Below are positions 16,901-24,338 of a stretch of 50,243 bases of DNA, piece by piece (position 1 is the stretch's first letter; each line of letters starts with the position of its first letter). The DNA lies in contig JAFGWN010000085.1 of NCBI GenBank assembly GCA_016937115.1, positions 1 through 50,243 on the forward strand, read 5' to 3'. The notes below the pieces were generated by a model. The model made no database searches and had not been told where the DNA came from. It worked only from the letters and a program-made list of their open reading frames with translations. The stretch comes from Balneolaceae bacterium (lineage in GTDB: Bacteria > Bacteroidota > Rhodothermia > Balneolales > Balneolaceae). The translations under genes were made by a program, and so were the position numbers.

Positions 16901-17542
16901 TTCCTCATATTTTGCAAGATCCATTGGTTTGGGCAGAACATGGAGATAAGGCTTGCCAAAATGACCTTTCAGTTGATTCAGAAGCTTTTCAGGGCCATAC
17001 CCCTTGTCCATCAAATACTTGAGCAGCGGGCGTTGGAGAGGGTCATCAGAATACATTTTAACCGTCTTTCGCCAGTAATCATCCACTAATTCAGCGATAA
17101 GCGCCGAATCATCGCCGATAAGTTCAGCTTCAAACGGTGCTCCGCTTGCAAAAGCCCACTCCTGCAGTGCATGCTGACAAAAAGCATGAATAGTAAAAAC
17201 AGCGGCCTCATCAAATGCATGAATAGCCTGATTCAATTTTTCAATTGCCCGGTCTTTATCTGTAACCTCTTCCTTTAGAGCATACAGGAATGAATCTTCA
17301 TCAATTCCCTCCCCTTTTAATACCCGAACCGATTCCCGAAGCCGTTTCATCAGGCGATCACGCAATTCCTTGGTCGCTGCTTTGGTAAACGTTACCACTA
17401 AAATTTCGTCAACGGTCTTATCCGTCTCGATGATAGCACGAACATATAGAGAGGCAATGTTATACGTTTTCCCCGTCCCGGCGCTGGCCTCGATAAGATG
17501 AGTTCCTGCAAAGGGGACATCAAATGGCTGTAAAGGCTTCAC
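13961..17542 (-). CDS. recB: Exodeoxyribonuclease V beta subunit (RecB)
   Basis: A 1193-residue SF1A 3'-5' helicase plus nuclease. Helicase motifs: LIEASAGTGKTYNI (Walker A, residues 19-26), VDEFQDTDPVQY (II), MIGDPKQSIYGFRGAD (III), VNIVTIHQSKGLEYPIVF (V) and RLAYVAITRAQYK (VI). The C-terminal nuclease has GFMKGFIDLTFRFGGRFYILDYKTN, with the D...DYK catalytic set. RecBCD resects double-strand ends and loads RecA. The start is GTG, overlapping the recC stop as GTGA, with GGAGGG upstream. Length matches E. coli RecB (1180), and all visible motifs are intact. Confidence 0.95.
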   Translation of the reverse strand: MKPLQPFDVPFAGTHLIEASAGTGKTYNIASLYVRAIIETDKTVDEILVVTFTKAATKELRDRLMKRLRESVRVLKGEGIDEDSFLYALKEEVTDKDRAIEKLNQAIHAFDEAAVFTIHAFCQHALQEWAFASGAPFEAELIGDDSALIAELVDDYWRKTVKMYSDDPLQRPLLKYLMDKGYGPEKLLNQLKGHFGKPYLHVLPKPMDLAKYEEAAGTLTDLFEDLKAMWAKEGDHIISLLGGDQMNGNRYPKNSLPTWGNSMSAWMRDGVAPIDFFKQFVKFGQSIIDENTTKSATEPPPQHSFFKKVDEYIAVAESLHDFDVYYKRILFDDLSSSLRERKEELQVFSYDDVLVGLENALANSKRGTQLRNNIRKAYPVALVDEFQDTDPVQYRIFKMIYWGHSDAALFMIGDPKQSIYGFRGADIFAYLQAKDDAPSGNRYNLDHNYRSVPTLIDGINALFNNHANPFILENIPYQPVQPGIKSPRKLTIGGEKDVPLEIRQLTVPGEEYPLNIGTANEYAAADTAFKIHQFLERQAKIGTRPVEARDIAVLVRNHFQATKIKKALAERSIKSVTQGRKNVFKSEEAAELYTVLKAVAEPASEPLVIAALASSMFGYRANKLFNLQKDEQQWVETIGQFADWHARWQNHGFSFMFRSLMHQANIAKKVMQLQNGERILTNLIHLGELIQQEEQRGKAGMHSLLKWLLRKMNEDSAENEEEQLRLESDENLVNIVTIHQSKGLEYPIVFCPFLWYVRQDNDYGGPIVYHDPDDRTKTYLDFRGKTDPDRAEKRYLKAREELAEEIRLAYVAITRAQYKCVMNWAPAKQSAHSPLGFLFLPQHESFKSLEASIFKGQKFDESDPALYQSGIQKIAAHSFIEAPVIDVNTIPAGTYTATSTTTALHERSFGPAVPLAGGHQISSFSSLIRGEHDDMDYLAYFEEPFEQRQEEASRSTVSPSIFEFPKGPNPGTAVHHIFENIDFNKSREWEEEILKNLQMQDIADRWVPIVKRMLGTVISKPLLEEDPALTLAVLNPKEMIAELEFYFTTNPVVLKEILSVIRPDTSIPSSLNGFAAEGFMKGFIDLTFRFGGRFYILDYKTNHLGSTVRDYSTEKLQDEMREAMYDVQYHLYLVALHRFLKNKLADYSYEKHMGGAFYLFLRGMNKEGREGIFYDRPDKTCIKALDQFLRRES

Positions 17543-20500
17543 CCTGTACCCTCCTCTTCTTTATTTAAAACCTTAAGAAAAGGATTCCAGAACGATGTAG
17601 AAATGTTTTTAAATTTTTCTTCTATATAACTGTCCTCCAATGATTTAATAGATCCTATCAAACATCTGTTATAAGCATCCTTTCCTTCATTAATATAGCT
17701 ATAGTTGTTAATCCATTTTCTTTCAGCGGCCTTCATAGCATCTTCTTTATCTTTTCCCTCTCGGGATAACATTTCTGCATAAGCAAAAGAAGATTCCGGA
17801 AAAAAGTTGATGCTTTTTTGCAAACCCATCCAATAATAGTTTAATAAAGAAGTGAGCAGCTTATGTGAATTAGCTAAAGAAGGTAAAACAGTAACTTCAA
17901 CAGACTCGTGACCTTCAAAGGTGAAAAGCCGGGTGGTTCCGGAATGATTATCGGGTCTTTCTATTTGAAACAATAGATGTTTAATCCAAAGTTCAATACG
18001 ATCTTTGGCGCGTAATTTTCCAAACCGATAAAACAACTGCTCTTGTTCATAAACCTGATCAAGCCGGCCAAATAAATGGAAATCATCGATCTCAATTTCT
18101 ATCTCCACAGGTTCCAGCTTTTTCTGGTTGAACCTTTCTTTTATCAGGCTACCAAATTGGCGCACTTGCTCCATTTCTTTTTCAAAAATCTGGTTACCCG
18201 GCCAGTTTTCGGGTAACCGGTCTTGCGCAAAAATCAACTGACGGTGCAAGTGTAAGGGCTTATCTTGTAAATAACGATCCAGCAGCTCCTGCCCAATGGA
18301 GTATTTCCCAAGCCCATCCAACGTAAACATTTCGCGGTCTTCATCCGGAACCGTTTCGGTACCAAGATAAATGCCAAGCCGCTGCTGTAGGAAGAAACGT
18401 GCAGGATGCTGAAAGAAGGAAATAAGTTCACCTGCCGACAACTGCCTAAATGATTTATCGGGCTCTGGTAATGGTTGATCTATGAACGCCCCTTCAGAAG
18501 TATCCGATCCTAAAAGTTGCTCTGCTACCTTCCTATTTTTTGATGAAAAACTAAATAACCTGTCATCATTTTTTTCAAAATACTTAGTACTAAACGCATG
18601 GAGCCTATGCTTTTGTATTAATTTATCTACATCTATTTTATATTGATCTGCAATATAATCTATTACTTCTCGTAGAACTACCGAAGGAGGAAATTCTACC
18701 TCTTTCTTATTGCTTTGACCCACAAAGCTAAAGTATAATACCTTTTCAGCAGCAAGCATTGTTTCCAAAAATAGCTGGCGGTCATCCCTGCGGGGTAGTC
18801 GGTCGCCTTCTTCTGGATACTTGGCGATAAGGTCAAATTCACTTTTAGCTTTTGCAGACGGGAAAACGCCGTCATCCATACCAATCATACATATAACCTT
18901 GGCCGGAATACTGTGCATTTGTACCAGTGAGCTAAAGGTAACACCGGCACCGGCCCGGCCCCCTCCTGTGCTTTTCTGATCAATAAGATCAAAAACATGC
19001 TTTTTAAATATCCGGAATGAAACCGTGCGGTCAAAACCGGCACGATTTGCCTGTTCGCCGACCCTGCCGAGCTGCTCCCGCAACCACTGTACCTGATGAT
19101 AATGTGCTTCTTTTTCCGAAAAAAACTGTGAAAGCCAACCAATCAATAAATTACTCCATTCTTCTGGTGATAATGACTCTTCTGTCTTCTCATGCCAATG
19201 AAATAAACAATTTAAAAGATGAGAGAAATTGCCCAGAAGCCGCGCATCATCAGCTTTCTGGATCTCATCAAAAGGGTAAATATTGTTGAATAAAGAATCT
19301 TTGGTTGAATCCATGGCATAACCCGACATCATCCGGTATAACCCGGATCGCCAGGTAAAACTATTTGACCGGGGCAGTCCCAGTTCCGTTTTATGGTCAC
19401 CGTCAATTCCCCACCGGATATTATTCCCTTCAATCCATCGCTCCAACATGTTTACATCATCTTCGCTAAATGAAAAAGCATCCCGGACGGGTTCAAAATC
19501 CAACAGGTCCATTACATCCGTTACCTTAAACCGGCTGTCAACAATATCTAAAAGCTTTTTAAAACCTATATTTATAAGATGGGCAGAACCTGTAGAATCC
19601 GTCAGATGATACGGTATTTCGGGCATTCCCTGTTCAGGTGCCCCAAAAACGGCATCAACAGTAGGAGCGTACTCTTCCATTTGGGGTGACACAACCAGAA
19701 TGTCGGATGCTTCCAGACTCGTATCTTCATTTAATAGGTTCAGAAGCTGATCGTACAACACTTCCACTTCCCTGCGTGCACTGTGGCAGGAATGCACCTG
19801 AATGGAATTATCCAATCCAACATGTCTATTAGTTGCATTATTCCTGATGAGATCATTTTTCAAAACATCGAAAAGGCGCTCATTTGGGGGCTGAGACTTC
19901 TGCTCAACTTGTATCCACTCATTCGCTATCCTGGAACTTTTTACATGGTCTTTTATACGTTTTTTGAAACTGCGTCCACTTTTTCCAAGAGAATTAATCA
20001 GCATGTTGTCGCAGTTTTCAGAAATATTCATCAAGTAGAAATGGACATCTATGTTTTCCGATAGCTTTAGAAATACTTCCAAATATGGCTTCGGCATTTC
20101 TGTAACACCAAAAACTGAAATACGGGGCGGCAATTCATTGATGGATATGGCTTGGTCATTAAACTCTTTTATAAGTTGGTTTTGTAGCTCTGCCCGATGG
20201 TTCCATTCTCGTTTATTCTTACCATGCCAATGCTGTATCAGCTTTCTCCATAACTTGGCCTGCCACTGTTCAGAAGAGTCCGTTGTTTTATATACCACGC
20301 TATCCTGTTCCCATCCACGAAGCATTTTGGGCCTGTAGGTTAGATATTGATCAAACACATCGGCAATACGGGTAGCCAGATTCCAGCAGCGGATTTCCTG
20401 TTTCTGCGAATCATCGCTTTCAATATAGCGGTGCAATACCGGAAGTGATTCTTTTACACCTGACCGCAGAATATCAAAAATAGCCCAGGTCATCGGCCAG

Positions 20501-20763
20501 CGTTCCGATGGCAGGTTCTCGGGAATATCGGAATCCATAGTGCGGAGTACGTGCCAAAATACTTCGGCCGGAAATTTAAATTGCAGGTTTGCTGCAATCC
20601 CCTCCTTTTCTGCGATATGAAGTGAAAGCCATCGGGCCACTCCATAGTTTTGAACTACAAAAAGTTCCGGAACTAATGGATTTTGGGGAGGTGTATGCCG
20701 AAACTCATCCAACAGAGCTTCCGCCAGAATTTGTAATTGGGTTCCCGTGTAAACTTTGAGCAT
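17539..20763 (-). CDS. recC: Exodeoxyribonuclease V gamma subunit (RecC)
   Basis: A 1074-residue protein. It opens LKVYTGTQLQILAEALLDEFRHTPP and continues FVVQNYGVARWLSLHIAEKEGIAANLQFKFPAEVFWHV, the RecC signature for the first helicase-like domain, which lacks a functional Walker A. RecC holds the complex together, splits the duplex and recognises Chi. Blocks such as VCMIGMDDGVFP and LPRRDDRQLFLETMLAAEKVLYFSFVGQS correspond to the second helicase-like fold. The third, nuclease-like domain is at the C-terminus. It is the first gene of the recC-recB-recD operon; upstream lies a 309-bp intergenic region with its promoter. It is slightly shorter than E. coli RecC (1122). Confidence 0.92.
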   Translation of the reverse strand: MLKVYTGTQLQILAEALLDEFRHTPPQNPLVPELFVVQNYGVARWLSLHIAEKEGIAANLQFKFPAEVFWHVLRTMDSDIPENLPSERWPMTWAIFDILRSGVKESLPVLHRYIESDDSQKQEIRCWNLATRIADVFDQYLTYRPKMLRGWEQDSVVYKTTDSSEQWQAKLWRKLIQHWHGKNKREWNHRAELQNQLIKEFNDQAISINELPPRISVFGVTEMPKPYLEVFLKLSENIDVHFYLMNISENCDNMLINSLGKSGRSFKKRIKDHVKSSRIANEWIQVEQKSQPPNERLFDVLKNDLIRNNATNRHVGLDNSIQVHSCHSARREVEVLYDQLLNLLNEDTSLEASDILVVSPQMEEYAPTVDAVFGAPEQGMPEIPYHLTDSTGSAHLINIGFKKLLDIVDSRFKVTDVMDLLDFEPVRDAFSFSEDDVNMLERWIEGNNIRWGIDGDHKTELGLPRSNSFTWRSGLYRMMSGYAMDSTKDSLFNNIYPFDEIQKADDARLLGNFSHLLNCLFHWHEKTEESLSPEEWSNLLIGWLSQFFSEKEAHYHQVQWLREQLGRVGEQANRAGFDRTVSFRIFKKHVFDLIDQKSTGGGRAGAGVTFSSLVQMHSIPAKVICMIGMDDGVFPSAKAKSEFDLIAKYPEEGDRLPRRDDRQLFLETMLAAEKVLYFSFVGQSNKKEVEFPPSVVLREVIDYIADQYKIDVDKLIQKHRLHAFSTKYFEKNDDRLFSFSSKNRKVAEQLLGSDTSEGAFIDQPLPEPDKSFRQLSAGELISFFQHPARFFLQQRLGIYLGTETVPDEDREMFTLDGLGKYSIGQELLDRYLQDKPLHLHRQLIFAQDRLPENWPGNQIFEKEMEQVRQFGSLIKERFNQKKLEPVEIEIEIDDFHLFGRLDQVYEQEQLFYRFGKLRAKDRIELWIKHLLFQIERPDNHSGTTRLFTFEGHESVEVTVLPSLANSHKLLTSLLNYYWMGLQKSINFFPESSFAYAEMLSREGKDKEDAMKAAERKWINNYSYINEGKDAYNRCLIGSIKSLEDSYIEEKFKNISTSFWNPFLKVLNKEEEGTG

Positions 20764-21072
20764 TAACGCCCTGAAAGATTTAACTCCAATTTCTGTTTTT
20801 CATTTGTATATCCAATATCATATAAATATCAATGAAAATTAAGTCAAAGTTGCTTGTTTTATCCTTTGGATATTCTTTTAACGAAAAGTGTTTTAGATCA
20901 CTGCCCCAAAAAAGTGCCTCTTGGTTGAGATGCCTTTTTTAATTACGAATTTTTTATCAGGAAAAAACTAAGAATATCGGCTTAATTTAATTCATTATTT
21001 CTTGTAATTTAAAAGCTGACTATTAACAATGTTTCAAGCAAGAAATAAGCCGCATAACCGTATCACAATTCG
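20764..21072. other. 309-bp divergent intergenic region, recC / polyamine operon
   Basis: AT-rich and without a credible gene. It must hold the minus-strand promoter of recCBD and the plus-strand promoter of the polyamine operon. A 36-codon plus-strand ORF at 20832-20942 and a 15-codon ORF at 21029-21076 are the only features I see. I could not identify a convincing promoter, riboswitch or terminator here. Confidence 0.4.
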
Positions 21073-21076
21073 ATGA
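21029..21076 (+). CDS. Possible 15-codon upstream ORF coupled to the decarboxylase start
   Basis: A short ORF reading MFQARNKPHNRITIR, then TGA. Its stop overlaps the start of the arginine-decarboxylase-like gene (ATGA at 21073-21076). Three of 15 codons are arginine. No Shine-Dalgarno is visible. It may be a chance ORF; the exact ATGA overlap and arginine codons in front of an arginine-consuming enzyme are why it is listed. Protein product unproven. Confidence 0.2.
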   Translation: MFQARNKPHNRITIR

Positions 21077-22482
21077 ACAATACCTATTTTGAGCTTATTG
21101 ACCAAACCTATGAGTTCCCGCAAAACAGCTTTAACCTCAAAAATGATTACCTCAACTTTAATGGCATAGCACTCAATAAGCTGATTGAGAAGTATGGCAC
21201 CCCTTTCAAGCTTACTTATCTTCCAAAAATTGGTACGCAGATTAAAAAAGCCCGGACGTTCTTTAGCAAAGCTATTGATGAACACAACTATAACGGGAAT
21301 TACGAATTCTGCTATTGCACCAAGTGCTGTCATTTTCATCATGTCATTAGTACAGCATTGAAAGAAGACGTATCACTCGAAACATCCTCTTCATTTGATA
21401 TTGATCTCATCAAAAGCCTGCATAAGCAAAATAAAATAGACACCTCCATTAAAATCATCCACAATGGTTACAAAACGGATGCCTATATCGCTAAAATTGG
21501 CGATTTGCTAAATGCCGGATTTGAAAACTCCATCACCGTGCTTGACAACATGGAAGAACTTTCACAGCTGGAACAACTGGAAACCGACAAGCCAATTAAA
21601 ATAGGGCTGCGTATTTGCATTGATGAAGAACCCAAAGCTCATTACTACACTTCCAGGATGGGAATCAACAAACGGAAAATTATCGATTTTGTTAAAGATC
21701 GTATTGTAGACAATCCCAATGTTGAATTGGTGATGACCCACTTTTTCGTTGACTCCGGCATTGCCGATAACTTCTACTACTGGGGTGAATTCCAGAAAGC
21801 CACAAGTCTTTTTGTGCAACTTAAAAAGTTGGTGCCTTCAGTTCATGCACTGAATATCGGCGGTGGATTTCCGATCTGCAATAAGCTCGATTTTGAATAC
21901 GACTACGGCTACATGTGCAGCGAAATAGTGCGCAATATTAAAGAAACATGTACCAAGGCCGGCGTAGAAGAACCTGATATTTATACCGAGTTTGGAAAAT
22001 ATACCGTTGGGGAAAGCGGAGCCGTTATTTTTAAAGTACTGGAACAAAAGCAGCAGAATAACAGCGAACTCTGGTACATCATCGACAACAGCTTAATGAA
22101 TACAATCCCCGATGCCTGGTCGATTGATGAAAAGTTTATTTTACTGCCGCTCAACAAGTGGAAAAATAAATACCAGCGTGTAAATATCGGCGGTATCAGT
22201 TGTGACCATTTGGATTACTACAACTCAGAGTTGCAGAACCAGCCGATACTGCTGCCCGAATATTCAAACGATGACAATGAGCCGCTGTATGTAGGCTTTT
22301 TTCACACCGGGGCCTACCAGGAAGCGATCAGTGGCTACGGCGGTATCAAGCACTGCCTTATTCCATCACCAAAACATATTGTCGTAGATTACGATGAAGA
22401 CGGAAATCTGGTTGATTATATCTACCGCGACGAGCAAACGGTGGATAACATGCTAACTATTTTAGGCTACAACGATGAGTAA
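21073..22482 (+). CDS. PLP-dependent arginine-decarboxylase-like enzyme (alanine-racemase fold)
   Basis: A 469-residue fold-type III decarboxylase. After a 40-residue lead-in, YGTPFKLTYLPKIGTQI opens the barrel. FCYCTKCCHFHHVI is the PLP-lysine strand (YAVKAN position), followed by VSLETSSSFDIDLI. HALNIGGGFPICN is the phosphate-binding glycine loop, and GISCDHLDYY holds the active-site cysteine contributed by the partner subunit. Substrate is inferred from context: the next gene is an agmatinase-like ureohydrolase, so arginine to agmatine is the simplest reading. A diaminopimelate or carboxynorspermidine role is less likely. The lysine is flanked by three cysteines. Genes overlap by 8 bp with the next, a tight operon. 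Confidence 0.75.
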   Translation: MNNTYFELIDQTYEFPQNSFNLKNDYLNFNGIALNKLIEKYGTPFKLTYLPKIGTQIKKARTFFSKAIDEHNYNGNYEFCYCTKCCHFHHVISTALKEDVSLETSSSFDIDLIKSLHKQNKIDTSIKIIHNGYKTDAYIAKIGDLLNAGFENSITVLDNMEELSQLEQLETDKPIKIGLRICIDEEPKAHYYTSRMGINKRKIIDFVKDRIVDNPNVELVMTHFFVDSGIADNFYYWGEFQKATSLFVQLKKLVPSVHALNIGGGFPICNKLDFEYDYGYMCSEIVRNIKETCTKAGVEEPDIYTEFGKYTVGESGAVIFKVLEQKQQNNSELWYIIDNSLMNTIPDAWSIDEKFILLPLNKWKNKYQRVNIGGISCDHLDYYNSELQNQPILLPEYSNDDNEPLYVGFFHTGAYQEAISGYGGIKHCLIPSPKHIVVDYDEDGNLVDYIYRDEQTVDNMLTILGYNDE

Positions 22483-23335
22483 ACAACCTGCTTTTGGCGG
22501 AATAGAAAATGATTTTACAGAATATGAACACGCTCATATTCTGTTGCAATCCATTCCTTACGACGGTACCAGCACATGGGGCAAAGGCGCAGATGAAGGA
22601 TTTAAAGCATTCCTGGAAGCGGCTGAACACTTGGAGCTATACGATATCGAAACCGATTCAGAGGTGTATCGGAAAGGAATCCATATTATTGACTCGATTG
22701 ATGAAAAATCATCTCCCGAAGCTCTCTACAAAAAGGTCTATCAAAACACGAAAGAGTTATTGAAATCCAATAAATTTCTCACATTCTTCGGCGGTGAGCA
22801 CTCCATCAGCATCGGCATTATTAAAGCGTTTTATGAGCATTTTGAAAATTTAACTATCCTGCAAATTGATGCTCATACCGACCTGCGTCCCTCCTACCTC
22901 GGATCGCCCTATAACCACGCATGCGCTGTTTATGATGCCTCAAAAAATGCCAATCTCATTCAGGTGGGTATTCGTAGTATGGACCGTTCTGAACTCGAGC
23001 ATCTGGATAACGACAAATGCTTTTTCGCCGAAGATATGTATGGAAAAAGCGATTGGATACAGCAATCGATCGATAAGATGACGGACCAGGTCTATGTCAC
23101 CTTCGACCTTGATGCTTTTGATCCCTCGATTATGCCCGCGACCGGTACTCCCGAACCTGGTGGGTTGAACTGGAACACGACGATTCAGTATCTAAGAAGG
23201 GTTTTTAATGCAAAAGAAGTGGTGGGTTTTGATATTGTTGAACTGGCGCCTGTTGAAAATTTACATGCGCCTAATTTGTTGGCTGCCAAATTGTACTACA
23301 AAATGTTAAGCTATAAATTCTCTGATTATGAATAA
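22475..23335 (+). CDS. speB: Agmatinase-like ureohydrolase
   Basis: A 286-residue manganese ureohydrolase of the arginase/agmatinase family. All metal-site motifs are present: FFGGEHSISIG, LQIDAHTDLRPSYLGSPYNHACAV and VYVTFDLDAFDPSIMPATGTPEPGGLNW. The last matches the agmatinase form. In context it should release urea from agmatine and give putrescine. It overlaps the decarboxylase before it and the deoxyhypusine-synthase-like gene after it by 8 bp each, so all three are probably made together. The gene symbol follows the inferred substrate; guanidinobutyrase-like activity cannot be ruled out from sequence alone. Confidence 0.85.
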   Translation: MSKQPAFGGIENDFTEYEHAHILLQSIPYDGTSTWGKGADEGFKAFLEAAEHLELYDIETDSEVYRKGIHIIDSIDEKSSPEALYKKVYQNTKELLKSNKFLTFFGGEHSISIGIIKAFYEHFENLTILQIDAHTDLRPSYLGSPYNHACAVYDASKNANLIQVGIRSMDRSELEHLDNDKCFFAEDMYGKSDWIQQSIDKMTDQVYVTFDLDAFDPSIMPATGTPEPGGLNWNTTIQYLRRVFNAKEVVGFDIVELAPVENLHAPNLLAAKLYYKMLSYKFSDYE

Positions 23336-24302
23336 AAAGGGATCGATTTCCGAATTCATTCAGCATCACTATCGCCATTTTAATGCGGCAACCCTTGTAG
23401 ATGCGGCAAAAGGTTATGAAAAACAGCTCGAAAACAACGCTAAAATGATGGTAACCCTGGCCGGCGCTATGAGCACAGCCGAGCTTGGCATTTCCCTGGC
23501 AGAAATGATTCGCCAGGATAAAGTACACATCATTACCTGCACGGGCGCTAACCTTGAAGAAGATGTATTTAACCTGGTTGCACATAATCACTACAAACGT
23601 ATTCCCAATTATCGGGATCTTAATCCACAAGATGAACAAGAACTGCTCAACCAGCACTTTAACCGGGTGACCGACACCTGTATTCCCGAAGAAGAAGCCA
23701 TGCGCAAAATTGAGGATCACCTCGTAAAACGCTGGGTTAAAGCTACCAACGAAGGTAACCGTTATCTTCCGCACGAATATTTCTACGATATGCTGCTAAG
23801 CGGTGATCTGGAAGATGATTATCAAATTGATGAAAAAGATTCGTGGCTGCTGGCTGCGGCTCAAAAAGATATTCCCGTTATTGTTCCCGGTTGGGAAGAC
23901 TCCACTTGCGGCAACTTTTTTGCATCACACTGTATTGAAGGAAGAACAGATCCTACTGTGGTAAAGTCCGGCATCGAATACATGATTTATCTGGCCGACT
24001 GGTATACAAAGAATGCAGATAATGGCGTCGGGTTTTTCCAGATTGGCGGTGGAATTGCCGGTGACTTTCCTATTTGTGTAGTTCCTATGCTGGAGCAAGA
24101 TCTTCAGCAAAAAGATACACCGCTCTGGTCGTATTTTTGTCAGATTAGTGATTCCACTACCAGCTACGGCTCCTATTCCGGCGCTGTTCCCAACGAAAAA
24201 ATTACCTGGGGCAAGCTTGGGGTTGATACTCCAAAATTTCTTATCGAATCGGATGCAACCATTGTAGCACCCTTAATTTTTTCGTATTTATTGGGCCGGT
24301 AA
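23328..24302 (+). CDS. Deoxyhypusine-synthase-like protein (candidate homospermidine synthase)
   Basis: A 324-residue member of the deoxyhypusine synthase fold. NAD-binding features are visible: VTLAGAMSTAELGISLAEMIRQ and ITCTGANLEEDVFNLVAH. EKITWGKLGVDTPKFLIESDATIVAPL matches human VSWGKIRVDA...ADASLVFPL, so the lysine that carries the aminobutyl group (human K329) is kept as K296. The human GGGVVKHHIANANLM is GGGIAGDFPICVVPML here, so the catalytic histidine region differs. Bacteria lack eIF5A, and the neighbours make putrescine, so a polyamine product such as homospermidine is the best guess. It overlaps the agmatinase gene by 8 bp. Confidence 0.8.
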   Translation: MNKKGSISEFIQHHYRHFNAATLVDAAKGYEKQLENNAKMMVTLAGAMSTAELGISLAEMIRQDKVHIITCTGANLEEDVFNLVAHNHYKRIPNYRDLNPQDEQELLNQHFNRVTDTCIPEEEAMRKIEDHLVKRWVKATNEGNRYLPHEYFYDMLLSGDLEDDYQIDEKDSWLLAAAQKDIPVIVPGWEDSTCGNFFASHCIEGRTDPTVVKSGIEYMIYLADWYTKNADNGVGFFQIGGGIAGDFPICVVPMLEQDLQQKDTPLWSYFCQISDSTTSYGSYSGAVPNEKITWGKLGVDTPKFLIESDATIVAPLIFSYLLGR

Positions 24303-24338
24303 CACATATTTTTCAGCAACTTAAAATCCAACGTTTTT

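Noticed and set aside
20832-20942. 36-codon ORF in the recC/polyamine gap
   Set aside because: No start signal, no recognisable motif and no link to the operon; probably chance in AT-rich sequence.
20901-20945. Terminator-like AAAAAAGTGCC ... TGCCTTTTTT
   Set aside because: Outer A and T runs can pair but the inner segments are direct, not inverted, repeats, so no stable stem forms.
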